Shown piece by piece: positions 14,993 to 27,124 of a stretch of 64,000 nt of DNA. A model generated the notes under the pieces. It was not told where the DNA came from and made no database searches. It worked only from the letters and a program-made list of their open reading frames with translations. Source of the stretch: Strigops habroptila (lineage: Eukaryota > Chordata > Aves > Psittaciformes > Psittacidae). A program made the position numbers and the translations under genes. How positions within the stretch are numbered: the first letter of the stretch is position 1; each line of letters begins with the position of its first letter. The stretch covers positions 32,538,495 to 32,602,494 of the forward strand of contig NC_044277.2 of assembly GCF_004027225.2 (NCBI RefSeq). Reading direction: 5' to 3'.

Positions 14993-17900
14993 CCCCAAGA
15001 CTCACTGGGAGCACATTTCTGTTCAGGAATATGCAAGTGAACTTCTTGTGGTGCAAGAAGGAAATTCTCTGCATTTATCCTGTCCCATCCAACAGAGATA
15101 GCAAGCTTTTACCTTTTTGCCAGTGTGTGGCCCCTGAGGCCATTCTAAACTCAAAGGCCATTACAGTCTCTCCTGTGATTAGGGGTGTGGCTAATGCTGG
15201 TTTGGGAAGTCCTAAAATAATCGGAAACACCCACTATAGTGGCAGTGAGCTGGCAGGTCTGCTGATGCGAACATCACCAGGTCATATTTCAGCTCTCTTC
15301 CACACCCATCCTTACCTTGCAATGGTCCTTTAGGAAGGGAAACTCACCCTTAAAAAAAAAAGGCAGCAACAAAGCCAAACAACAAGCGTAACAGAGTCAT
15401 GTGCTGCAGCAGCCGGGGTGTTTAAGGAACACGACGACTATCACGTGAATCACAGCAGTGCCTCAGGGATTATACCACTGGGGACAAGGTCATACACGGC
15501 CCAGCTCAGAAGTCTCTGAAGTGGTGGTGAATTTTCAGTGCCATTGTGCAGCCTGAGAGATTTTTGAGTATTACCTGGTAATATGTGAGAGGAAAAGTCT
15601 AATGTGGGGGCCTGTTGCTCCCTGGCTGCCCTTGCTTACAGGATTTGTCTCTTAGCATGTAACCAGCCACCCAGTGCTCTGTCAAAATGCAGCAAGACCA
15701 CTTCAGCACCAACCCTCCAAATGCCATTGCTGTACTGTTGGGCCTTATTGGAAATGTTGGGCTTTTGGAAATGGTAAAATAAGCTGTTTGTACATATCCA
15801 CATCCAGGTACAGAAAGGTCCACTGTGGAAATAAGCAACACGGCTGGCAAGCCTACTGCCGTTGCAAGGCTCACAAAACCATACTTTGAACATCCCATCC
15901 TCCCCCCCAAAATTTAAACTATTATTATAATAGACCATTCTCATCCTTTATTGCCTTCTGAGGTTGTGATCCTCCAAGGCTTGTGCTTCTTACAGCTTCT
16001 CCCTCCTGCTGCAAGGGCTTCTAGGAAAATAGTACAGGACCTCCTAGGATGAGTCACAGCACGTGGCCACACCGACTTCTATGGTGAGATGAAGGAAAAC
16101 ACAGCAACACTGGTTAGAGACAGTTAACTAACCCTCTGCCTCTGCCTGGGGCACAGGAGCTCAGGCCATGTCACTGAACTTCAGAGCCTGCAGCTGCATA
16201 CTCTTCCCATCTCCAGTTCAGAGGGGATGCTCTGGGAGTCAGCTAAGCTTTCTAATCCATGAGAAGTTCACCCATCGTTTACATTTTTCAATGTTTTCAT
16301 GGTGACTAACAATGTTATTGAACTCTGAGGAGGAAAATCTTCCTGGTCCTGGGTCACCAGTGTGTTTTACAGGTCCCAGACTATCTCTGGCTCTCTCCGC
16401 TTGCAGCCTTTTGCCCAAATAGTTCCTCTGTCTCTGAAACCTTGTGGTCCAGTGCTCTACAGCCTGTCCCACATCTCCCTGACCTGCCATAAAATCTCTT
16501 TCCAAAAGCTATCATTCATCAGTTTGTTCTGATAATAGTAGTTGATCAAAGCAAAAATGTGGCTTGTTGCACTTGCCAGTATAGAGAATCTCACAGCATA
16601 TCTGATGTGAGCAACCACCTTCACGGCAGCTGAACTAACTGGAATAGTGATTAGTTGCACACTGCCTCCAGAAAAAAGGCTTGGCTGGGGCTAGAAAGTC
16701 CTTATGGGGGGAAAAGACTGATCTTGTGTGGAGAGTTGATGAATGCAGAGCTGACCCCAGCGCTTCCAAAGCCTCCAAGAAGAGCGCAGAGCAGATGGAG
16801 CACATGGGCATGCAGCAGTGCTCCCTCCAATGCCCTCACAGTAGGCAGGCAGCAGAAACGTTGCCTGGCTTGGAAAGTCAGGGTGCTAGTGCATTGCCTG
16901 ACCAGCACAGCAAAGTTTGTGTGTTTATGGTAAAATGACCAGAAACAAGGCCTGAGAGGATTCTTTTATAATCAAGATCATTTTCTATCCCACAAGCAGG
17001 AAAGCAGAGGGGCATTGCAAGAGAGGGAGATTTTGTTAAGCAGATTAACATATTAACTAAAAATAAAGATTGGACATATTTGGAATTCCAGGATAATCTT
17101 GCTTTTCTGGTGACAATAGAAAATTCTCAAGCTTCTCTCCTCTGCTTTCTGTAGTGTTCAAATTCATACTAGCCAGTTAATTCACAGGTTTATCTTTATT
17201 TTACATAAAGAAGATATGTCTACGCCTAGAGCACATGCTGACATTTGGGTCCAGATGATCTAGTGATTGGCATGTTTTGATTCAGCAGCTACATGCTGAA
17301 TAGTTTACCAAAAGATTTATTTTTAAATACAAAATTAGTCTTTTTTAACTTAATCACTTCACTTTCTTTTTTTTCCCATTAAGCATCTCCCTTTCATTTT
17401 GTTCATCCAAACTCACAAAACTCATCAGGGAGGGAATTTTTTTCAAGCCTGCTACAGTCCCCTCTTAGCCTGAAATGTCAAACCTCCCTACCATCCTAAC
17501 AGCCGTCCTGGTGCTGTGTGTGAGCCCAGCCAGAGCCTGGAGCAGTCTGAGTGGTGGAGACATCCCTTAGGGATAGCGGTGTCCATCCTGAGCTGTACTA
17601 TCTCAGCATGGCCAGTTCAAGTCCTGGAGGAAATTCATTTCAGCTGGATTTTGTACCTGGAGTGCTGCGATTTGTGTGGTGATCACCATACGATGCTTAG
17701 GCACATGCAGGTTTTTGCCTTTCCTCACGATCATGGCTCCTGTTTGGCTTTTTCGGCTGCAAATACATGTTCGACTCAGCAAGCTGATACATGGTCCTCC
17801 AGTTTCTCTGGGCTCCTTAGTGTGTCCTCTCCCTCACGTAGAAGCAGAACAGTCTCACAGGAGACTGGAGGATCACCCCAGAACCTTGGCCAGAGGGATT

Positions 17901-20900
17901 ATCTATGGTGTCCTCTTAGGAGAGTGCCCAGAAAGCCAACAGCACAACAGGGGTACAGGGACTCAGTGCCTCTGCTGCCTGTGTTATCTCCAAGTTGTTG
18001 TTAATGAAGGTTAATTGATTTATTTTCCCATCTGCCAGCCCCAAGGGGAACTTTTTGGTGCACACATTCAATGCGGACTTGGTGACCAGCTCCACCACTG
18101 CAGCTTGAAGTCATGGGGCTTTCAGACCCCCTTTCCCCAGTCCACTAGAATGCACAAGAAACACCACGGGGGATTGTTTTGGCTACCCACCAGTGACAGC
18201 CTGGGTGAAGTATGTCTGCTAACCAGCAAGCAACCATTTACTTTCGTACTGGCCCAGGTCTATTCCATTACTCCTCTCTACTTTTCTCTCTTGTAACTTA
18301 AAATTATTTCTTCTTTCAAGCCGCAAAGATAGCTGAAATGTCTCAAGAACTCATGAAAAATAAATGCCGTAGCATTCTTCTGTAGGAACCTTCCAATGGG
18401 TTTACATGCATATGTGTATGTGTTTACGTACACATGTACACAGGCATACGCAGGCTGCACCATTTCAGCAGGGGACTTTGTATTTTACATTCTACTCAGG
18501 CTAACACTTGCAGTTTAATACCAGATATCACTGCAAGACATAATGAGGGTCATTAAATGTATTTATTAGCTTATTAAACTGAACTACCTTCACTGTTGCA
18601 GCTGGCCTGTGTTTTATAGAAACCCCAGCAAATCCCCAAAGTCACACAACAGGAGCCCAACAAACTTTAACTGATGACAGTGTAAATATCAAATTTACTA
18701 GGGCTAGCAAGTGGCAAACACAGTTCTGGTATGTTATTTAAAAACCTGCCATGAGGCATAGTATGTCATTCTCGACATATACAGCTGGAGTTGCTTTGGA
18801 AGGAAATATGAGAAGAATTTGGTAGGGTTAAGTGATATTTTCAGGGATACAGTTCAATTATAAGCTGTCAGGAAGCACTGGATCAGAGCTTCAGTCTGAT
18901 CCAGTGACCACTGAAGTGAGAGGAAAGACTGAAGTTTAAAAATAAATTTATATTTTTAGTTAAATACAGGCAGGAAGAGGGAGAGCCCAGTGGGTGCTGG
19001 CTGTCTGAATGGGGTGTATCTGTGTGCGCTCAGGTAAATGCATTTATGGTTTTTCACTAGGCAACATGCCTTTCTCACAGGCTGTTGTCTGCAATGCAGC
19101 TTTGTCTCTAATCTTTAAGACATGAACGTTTCTTCTTTCATTCAAACATTTGGGGGAATGCGATAACAGGGTCTTCTCAGTGCCCTAAGCACTGGTGGAA
19201 GCAAGTGTGATGCTAACACAGGATGGGGTTCCACTGCTCACCACCTCCTCCCAGGGGTTTGGCTGGGGGGAAGCAGCTGCCCCTTCACTGTGGGGATAGG
19301 CAGACTGAGCAGGGAGCTCTGCCCCAGCAAAACCCCAGGAGGACTGGGCTCAGTCTCCCAGCCCCACAGATGTCGCAAGGGTTGGGATCCTGGAATTGCG
19401 CCAGGGTCACACTACCCTTTAACCCTCACTTTCCACTAGTCCCACACGTGCGAATATGATGGGAAAAGCTCCAACCCTCTCAGACTTCTCTTGAGCTGTT
19501 CCTCCACAGCAAAGATGAACGGGCAAGTCCCTGGAGCTATGGGTAGATGCAGTATCAGCAGCACTTTTGGCCAGAGATGGCTCTGCATCACCAAAAAGAA
19601 ATCAGAAAGGGATTAGTCACAAGGAAGTACACTTTGTTTTTAAAGGCTCCTCTTATCCAAACAGCCCTCTCCAACATGGTCAGGAAGAGAGTCTCGCAGG
19701 GCACTGGATGAGCAATGCAGCCAGGTGAAGATAGAAACGCTGCTCAGCCACCGTGAGATAGCTGTGACTAAGAAAGATGACCTCGCAAAACCGCCGTCTG
19801 CTTTAATAAAGAATCCTATGTCCCTTTTCACTCCCATTACAAGGAACTCACGAATGCTTTTGCATCATTTTCCATAAAGCAGAAGGAAAACCCCTGCTGA
19901 GGTATTTTTACTCTCACTCTATCTCACTGTCCTGCTCCAACACCCACATTTCTCCTCAAGATGCAGTCACTGCTTATTCAAAGTTCAAGTGTAGGGGGAC
20001 CTTGAGCTGTTCTGCCAAAAGCTTTCCCCTTCCCCCACCACCCCCGCCTGAATCACTGGCAACAAACATAATGGCAAAGGGTGTCACATTCTTCTTACTG
20101 TAATTCTGTAAAGCAGACTGGGATATTTTCCGAGATTTCTTGTAAAGCTGGATGCAAGCAACTCTGTGTGTGTGTGTGTGTGTACATGTGTGCATACCCA
20201 ATTGCCAGTAAGTCATCTTAAACTCATATATTTGGAAAATTAATGGTCAATTTGGCTGTGTTCTCATAGTTAAGAGTGTGTATTCAAATTATAATTGAAG
20301 ATTTAATTCTCCAGGTTTTGTTCTTCCAAAATCTTTGTTAAATTTCATACACAAACAACACAAAAAGTGTACCTCCAATAGCTGAAGGGCATGAATTATA
20401 AGTACCCACACACCTATACACACATTTTTATAGTCAGGCTTAGACTGACATGAGCCAGGAAATTCAGAGTTTGGACCCACATGGCCTTAATTCGTACCTT
20501 TGAAGACACAAACTCTTCTCCCTATAAGGCTATATTCTAAAAATAGCCAATGAGACTTAACCCCAAATTTCCATGCAGCCTTGATTATATTGGATCTTCC
20601 TTTTTCAGCTTTATCTTCTACAGCCTTTCTTGTTCATTTTTTCAAAAGATAACACTTAGAAAGAGGGGTTGGGAAAGGATTAATTAGTTTGCCATAAAAA
20701 CAATGTTATTGTGAAAGCGCTGGGGTATTCTTTTCATTTTAATATATCTTCAGCATGTGTATGTTTAATATGTTCTTATTAACACAGTGAAAAAAAGATT
20801 TTAGTTAGGTGGTCCAAGGACTCAACAGTTAAGAAATGCCAGAATAAATTGCTTGCACAAGCCTTTTCACTTCTTTTATGCTTATGTGTGGGGAGACAGC

Positions 20901-21578
20901 TTCCACTTACGAGTCAAGCCCCATTCACTCTGGCGCTTTCCTTTATCAACTCCCTCTGCCCTCCCTGTCCTCTTGAGTCCCTGTCACCTTGCCCAGCCAA
21001 GCCCAGTCCTCTAAAGAGCTCATCAGACCACGGCCTCTCACCCCTCTTACCCTGTTTTTCCACCCTGCTCCTAGGCTTCAGGCCCACAAAAGCCAGAGCC
21101 ATCTCCCAGCTCTCCTATCAAAGTGTAGTTCTCACTGGAGACTCTGGCACATCACTGCAGAGGGAAATTAGCTGTGGGTCCTGCAATTATTTTGCACATA
21201 CACTAATACACCTTCTACCAGCAGGTCTCCCACATGCTTCACCTGCTGTCTGCCCAGGTCAGCAGAGGATACAAATTGTCCCAGTCTTCAGATGAGGGCA
21301 AAGGAAGGACATAGGGGCTAAAGACAAGAGATGAGAGAGTTTACAGCCAGCCTGGACATTTGTTTGAGCTGAGCAGCCTGGACAGACAGGACACGCTATG
21401 CTTGCACAGACCTGACCGCATGCAGCAAGTGGGGCTGACCCGCTACAGCAGCAATTTGTCGGGGAGCTGTGGACACCTGGCTGCCTGAGGTGCTCTACAG
21501 TCAGAAATTGGAAGATCTCTGCCTGCACGGAGGAAAAGGCTTACAGGTCTGGCAGGGCTGACTCAAGCAAAAGGCAAG
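14993..21578. other. Intergenic, no gene recognised
   Basis: Contains a GC-richer patch at about 17.5-18.1 kb with two overlapping plus-strand ORFs (162 and 112 codons) of unrecognised sequence, probably compositional, and a (TG)n repeat at 20166. Nothing else supported. Confidence 0.6.
20166..20183. repeat. (TG)n microsatellite
   Basis: About nine TG units followed by TACATGTGTGCATA. Short dinucleotide repeat, intergenic. Confidence 0.8.
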
Positions 21579-21669
21579 AATCATAGAATCATAGAATCAT
21601 AGAATCATAAGGGTTGGAAAGGACCTTAAGATCATCTAGTTCCAACCCCCCTGCCATGGGCAGGGACAT
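21579..21669 (-). mobile_element. Short CR1 tail fragment
   Basis: Minus orientation. Four copies of the 8-bp tail unit (AATCATAG) lead into GGGTTGGAAAGGACCTTAAG and CCCCCTGCCATGGGCAGGGA. Only the last 90 nt of the element were retained, a typical extreme 5' truncation. Confidence 0.93.
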
Positions 21670-24059
21670 CAACTGGCAAGCTGCTCTCCCCAGTCACCTT
21701 TCCCCTCAAGCACAGAGATGCACTTGTCCCCTCCCAGCCCTCTTTGAATGTTCATTTTGCCCTTAGACCAAGAAAAGAAAGAAGAAAACCAAGTCCCTGA
21801 CAAAGAATGGGTCTTTCTTCTAGGAAACAAACCTGAAATGTTTTGACTGAGGAAGGAAGCAGTAGTCAAAGCTATGACATCCCTGCATGCAAAAGGGCCT
21901 TTCTCACCATGCAGATTTCCAGAGCCTTCCTTAGCTGAAGATGGACCAGAAGCAAGCAAGGCAACACAGACAGGACCATGGCTCCACAGATGAAAGTTGT
22001 GGGACTTGTCTGGAAAGCAGCTGAATTCTGGTCTTTTATTCTGTATTTTCTTTTAAAAATGCATTTCCAAGGCTCCCCAAGAGCCAGCTGCAGTGTCATA
22101 CCCCTGCCTATGCTGCACGGGCAGTTCCTGCATCACTAAGTCTGTCCAGAAATGTGATTCTGAGAAAAGCCTGGGGAAAGGCAGTATCCTGAACAGAGCA
22201 CTGGCTGACAGCAACGTGGAACAGGGACCAAAAGGACTGTCACCTGCAGCTTGAGACCTCCAGGGAAAGCATAGTTTCTGAGTTTTTCTGTAAGTAAACA
22301 GGATTGACTCAGAGAGACAGCTGACTATATCTTCTGTTTCCCGTGCAACACCTGCAGCTCCACACATTTGGCTAAAGTTTGGGTCAAAAAAAGGCTAACA
22401 TTAATATAATCAAAAGTAATGTCATGAATTTAACTGAGTGAATGGTTTCTAAACAGCCCCAGGTCTTCTGGGCTGGAGACTGCTGGGATTCTGGACCTAA
22501 AACTCACCAATCTTTTCCAGAAATGCCAATGAGAGTTAGAAAGGGTATTGAGTATATCCTCACCAGCAGCTTGATTGGCCATGTGTTCCCAGAGAGTCTA
22601 GAAAGGCTTCCACCCCCATGAAGACATTTCTAGTGCCTTCAAAAGATGTGCTTTAGGGCTTCAGCTCTGGTTCCCTCCCTCTACCCCATTTCCTGCTGTG
22701 AAGAATGGGACCAGTGCTGAAGACCACAGTCCTGGCATTGCCCACCATACAGCTGAACTTAAAGAACATGCAGGACTCACATCATGATAAGAAACATCTC
22801 CAAATCATATCCTGAGTATTTCCTTAACTCTGTATCATCTTACTTACTTTGTCCAGTTCCTTAGGTGCATTTTTATTCCCAACTTTGCTCACAGCATCTT
22901 CCAGAGCTCTGCCAGTTTCTCCCCATCGATCTGTTCCTTAGTTTACATCTCTCAATACAGATCTTCTCTGTGGCCAAAAGGATGTCCCCTCCCAACCCTA
23001 CACCTTCCCATAAATATTTGAAAACCCCTGATGACAAAGAGCACCTTGTTGGTTATTCTCACTGTGCTGGCATGTAAATCAGCCTTGTTCAGGAGGAACA
23101 AGGAACTTTCTGCCCTCATGCCAATGGAGGCACAGCCTCCCCTCCACCACTGCCAGCGGTGTCCAAGAGTACAGAATAACAAAACAAATATTTCTAAAAA
23201 GCCTAGGAAATGAGACACTCTGTGTAAATTCAGGTAAAAGGTTTCTTTACACTAGTTGCTTTGTGTGGTCAGGAACGCCAATGGGGTAGAAAAGCTGTAG
23301 AAGCCATTTTCTTGCCTTTCGGCAGAGGCAGCATCAATTTGCTGGGTTTAAGATAGTACTACTTATGACAAATATATGCAAAACTGCTGCAAGCAGTAGA
23401 AAGTTGCTTGCCACGCAGACAGATTTTACACAGAATAAGCCATGTGGTTTGGATGCAGATTCCGGGTACTGAATGAGAGGAGGCGAGGATGAATATTGTG
23501 GGGGTGGTGTGTGTCCATACTCAGTATCTGTCTATACTATACAGCCCACACTATAAGCTGTATCATTTTAAACTGAAGAAACTGAAGAAAATATTGTCAA
23601 AAGCAACTGGTATGTGCAGGAAGTAACAGAATTTAAAGCTAAAATCTCTTTTTTATTCTTTATGTGTAGTCCACTCAAGTTTCAGTTGTTTCAACGGACT
23701 TTCCAAAAAGAAAATTAAAAAAAAGAAAACAGAAAAAAGCTTAAGCAGCACTTTGAGCTTATGCTTTATGTGGAAGTCTCAAGCTTGAGCTTGTGAGAGT
23801 ATTTTGCTTTATTTTTGATTCAAGGCACAAGCTGCTCAGTTCACTAGCACAGCTCAGAGCCTGGAAGTTATCACATGTTTTGCTCCTGCAACCCAGGCAG
23901 TTTGCTGAAGGATCCATTCCACTGAGCTATATTTATTATCCTGGGGTTTTTTTGTTTGTCTCCCATTAGAAGAGCTTTTTTAAACTCATTGATGCACTTT
24001 TTAGGTATTAGCCATTGGGACACCGAGCGCACAGGTGCTCTGAAAGACGTGCAGTATTA

Positions 24060-24660
24060 AGTTACAGAATTGCTCTGATGTGATCTTTTGACTTTTGGGT
24101 CTGATTGTTTAAAAAAAAAAAAAAAAATAGAAAAATCAGCAATTGACTACATTTCATTAGAGCTTTCCATCCAGCAAACAGGCCAGAAGAATTCCTTAAT
24201 CCTATATGTTTCATTTTGGGACCTTATATGTAATATCAAACAGATTAAACGAATTGCGTCACTCCCTGATTCGGCATATGCAGACCCTTGCCGTTGAAGT
24301 TTCCCAGTCAATCCATCCTCTTCCCCCCAGACATAAATAACGTCAGGAGGGGAAGATTCCCTTCAAGGAAATTTATCTCTTTGACAGTCAAACAGGTGGC
24401 GAAGTTAATGCGAAGTCCCAAGAGAACCTGGTTGGTAAGAATGGCCCTGCAATAACTAACCGCAATGATTTACAAGGGACTAAATTGCCAGATTAGGCCT
24501 TGATAATTTTTCAACTCTTGACTTCATTATTACCTTGTGGATCTGGATCTTACATCACCTCTAGGAATGCCTGGGATCAAATTAAAGTGGAAACACCTGG
24601 TTGAAAGTCAGTTCAAAATACAGATTTAAGAACGAGGGGGCTGGTTTTGTGTGCTGGATC
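24060..24660. promoter_or_regulatory. Candidate conserved non-coding element
   Basis: A stretch about 8 kb beyond the RDH10 poly(A) site with unusual texture for this region. It has isolated CpGs in AT-rich sequence (AACGAATTGCGTCAC, TTCGGCATATG, AATAACGTCAGG, GGTGGCGAAGTTAATGCG), a CRE-like TAACGTCA, E-box-like CAGGTGG and homeodomain-like TAAT cores. There is no ORF of note and no repeat. Retained CpG in neutral avian DNA suggests constraint. This is an inference from texture only; no alignment was made. Confidence 0.25.
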
Positions 24661-27094
24661 TGCTTTTCATGCATGGTAGATTCTGTTTCTCTGTGTTTGA
24701 GCTTTGTCTTCAAATGCCAGTTTGCCTTGTGTTGCTTGTGCTAATAACCATTGCTCTTTGCAAGGGTACACGCTGCTTAGGCAGCTACAGACCTGACATG
24801 TGAAGCAGATTTAGTAGTTAAATGAAGTGTTCAAGTGAAGTAAACGGTAACCTGAAAGACTGAGACCAGGATTAAAATCCATGGTTTGATCTAACACAGC
24901 ATAACTATCTGGGGAAGAAGTCAGAGGTACTCATACAGCAAGGATTTGCAAAGAAACGAGATGATCCAGTTGTTTGACGTGAAAACCATTTTTTCCAGTG
25001 GTGTGTGAGATCCAAATACCGATTTTTACCAGGAATTTGTAGCCTGAACAATCCAGTGGAATGCTCAGAGGTACAGTGGGCAGCGATTTAATGACTGGAG
25101 ACACAGTACTACACAGCACTGTTTGAGAAGGGTCCCCTGCAAGCTTTATGTCTCCTCCCCTTTGCATCTCAGTTGTCCTCCAGCTCTTCTGCTCAGCTGG
25201 GGAGCTGCAGCCTCAGCTCCTGGCTGGGTTACTGTGAGACAGGGACCTCAGCACTGGCACCAAACCGGCAAAGCCGTATGATGGAATGGCAGTAGGACCC
25301 TTTCATGGGACACCAGGTTGAAAGTCAACAATTTGTCTAGTCCAGGCTACTGCCAGGCCATCTAATGAGAAGGCAGCTATTTATGAAGAGAAATCATATG
25401 AGTTTGTTCTGCCGCTGCTGGCACACAAGCAGTGGCAATTTCAACAGAGAAAGCCTCCACCTCCCAGTGAGACCCACTAATTTGAACGGGAGCCTTCCTG
25501 GATGGCTTCAGGTGACAGATCTGGCCTAACCATCATGATCCTTGAAAAGTAAGCAGTTCAACCAGGGTTGCCATGTAGAATGGCTAAACTTGTTCTGGAG
25601 CCATTCTTGGAGGGTACCACTGCACATGGCTGATCGCACTGGTGGGTACGATATGCTGTTCAGAGACCAGGGTACTGGTGAGGCAGGGAAGGGCTTGTCT
25701 CCATGTTTCAGCAAATGATGCATTACTCTGCCCTTTTTAAGGGGTAAGGTTCTTCCATGTGTGGATCTTTCTCTCTGAAAAAGCTGCATGTGAAACTGAC
25801 TCCTACCTGGGGAGAAGTCAAAGGTGCTTGACAGAAAATGGCTGCCCATGGGGGCACTGTAGCTACGTGCAGACACTGCTGTGCCCGAGGGGTCAGAGAT
25901 TCCTAACCACCTATGAAAACTCCTGTTTCATGCACTATATTATCCCACTTTCTTTTTCTGCCAAATGAAACGGGTGTCAGGATATGTGTTCTCTACCTTG
26001 TGTTTCATTTTTCCAGGGCTAGAGATTCTTTCACAGGGCTGTAGGTAGACAGCGCAGCACAACAGCTCAAGAGGCAATTTCTCCAGCCCAGAAGGTTGGG
26101 CTAGAAAAATCACCTCTGTGCATAGGCCAGCCTGCGAGTGGTAAGTCTCTCCCCTGTTCTGTTGTGGGCATTTGAGACTTCCTGTTGTAGGCTGGGAGAG
26201 AAGCAAAAGCAAGAAGATGATGGTAAATAACTTCCCTTTTCTCCTTATGAGAGTGACTCGACAGATGGGGAGCTCTTGCGTTGCCCATGCGGTTCAGTTC
26301 CTGCGCCCCCTGGGGTCAGACCCATCACCCCCAGCAGGGAGGAGAGGGGAGGAAGCAGCACCTTGGCAGGTGAGAAACCTCAGAGTCCTGACCATGACAC
26401 TGGAATTGTCTTCAGGGAGCGGGACTTGAGGAAAAACTCCAGACAGTGACAGAACAGGAAGTTACAGCAGCTGTAGGAGCTGTGGTTAATGAATTTCCCA
26501 GTGGGGCTTTAGCTTTTGCTCTGCCTTGCTCCCTCTGGCCCAGAGTGCCGTATTAGTTTCTCTGCTTCCCAGCCATCCTGGTCCCACAGGCTGTTTCATG
26601 TAAGAATTTTCAAGGCAGCAGATTGTGTTATGAGTCCCCAGCGAGAGAATAATTTTAGGTCCGATTCCAAATATTTAGTAACAAAGGCTTGGCTTCCCAA
26701 GGTGAATCCCAGGAACACTGACAGCATCTCCACATCTGATCTTTCAAGCATCAGGAGGAAGGCAAAAATGAAAATAGGCTTTTTTTTTGAGAAAATAAGA
26801 AACTTGGGTCCCACAAGCTCAAGGGTTGTGGAATTTCATGTGCAGTTTTGCCCCTTCAATAAAAAAGGGCTACCTTGGCTGACCTGACCAATCTTCTTAG
26901 ATGCTCTGCATCTTCAGAGAAGAACTTTCACAGGGGACTGCAAGTATTTATCATACCGAAAAAGCCAGAGAAAGTTCAAAGCTGCTTGTTGCAGATTCTG
27001 GGAACACTCACCTCCAAGTCTATCACACTTGCTAATTTCAGCTAAAATCTTGCATCTTTTCCAGGAATGGAGAACTTGGGCACAACTTCCTTCA

Positions 27095-27124
27095 AGTCCC
27101 TGTCCCAGTCCCTGTCCCAGTCCC
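27095..27124. repeat. 12-bp tandem repeat, 2.5 copies
   Basis: Units of AGTCCCTGTCCC at 27095-27106 and 27107-27118, plus a half unit. Intergenic, no function apparent. Confidence 0.85.

Noticed and set aside
17516-18014. Two overlapping plus-strand ORFs (162 and 112 codons)
   Set aside because: Both frames are equally open in a locally GC-rich patch, with high Cys/Ser/Trp content and no family resemblance. Probably compositional, though a decayed coding relic is not excluded.
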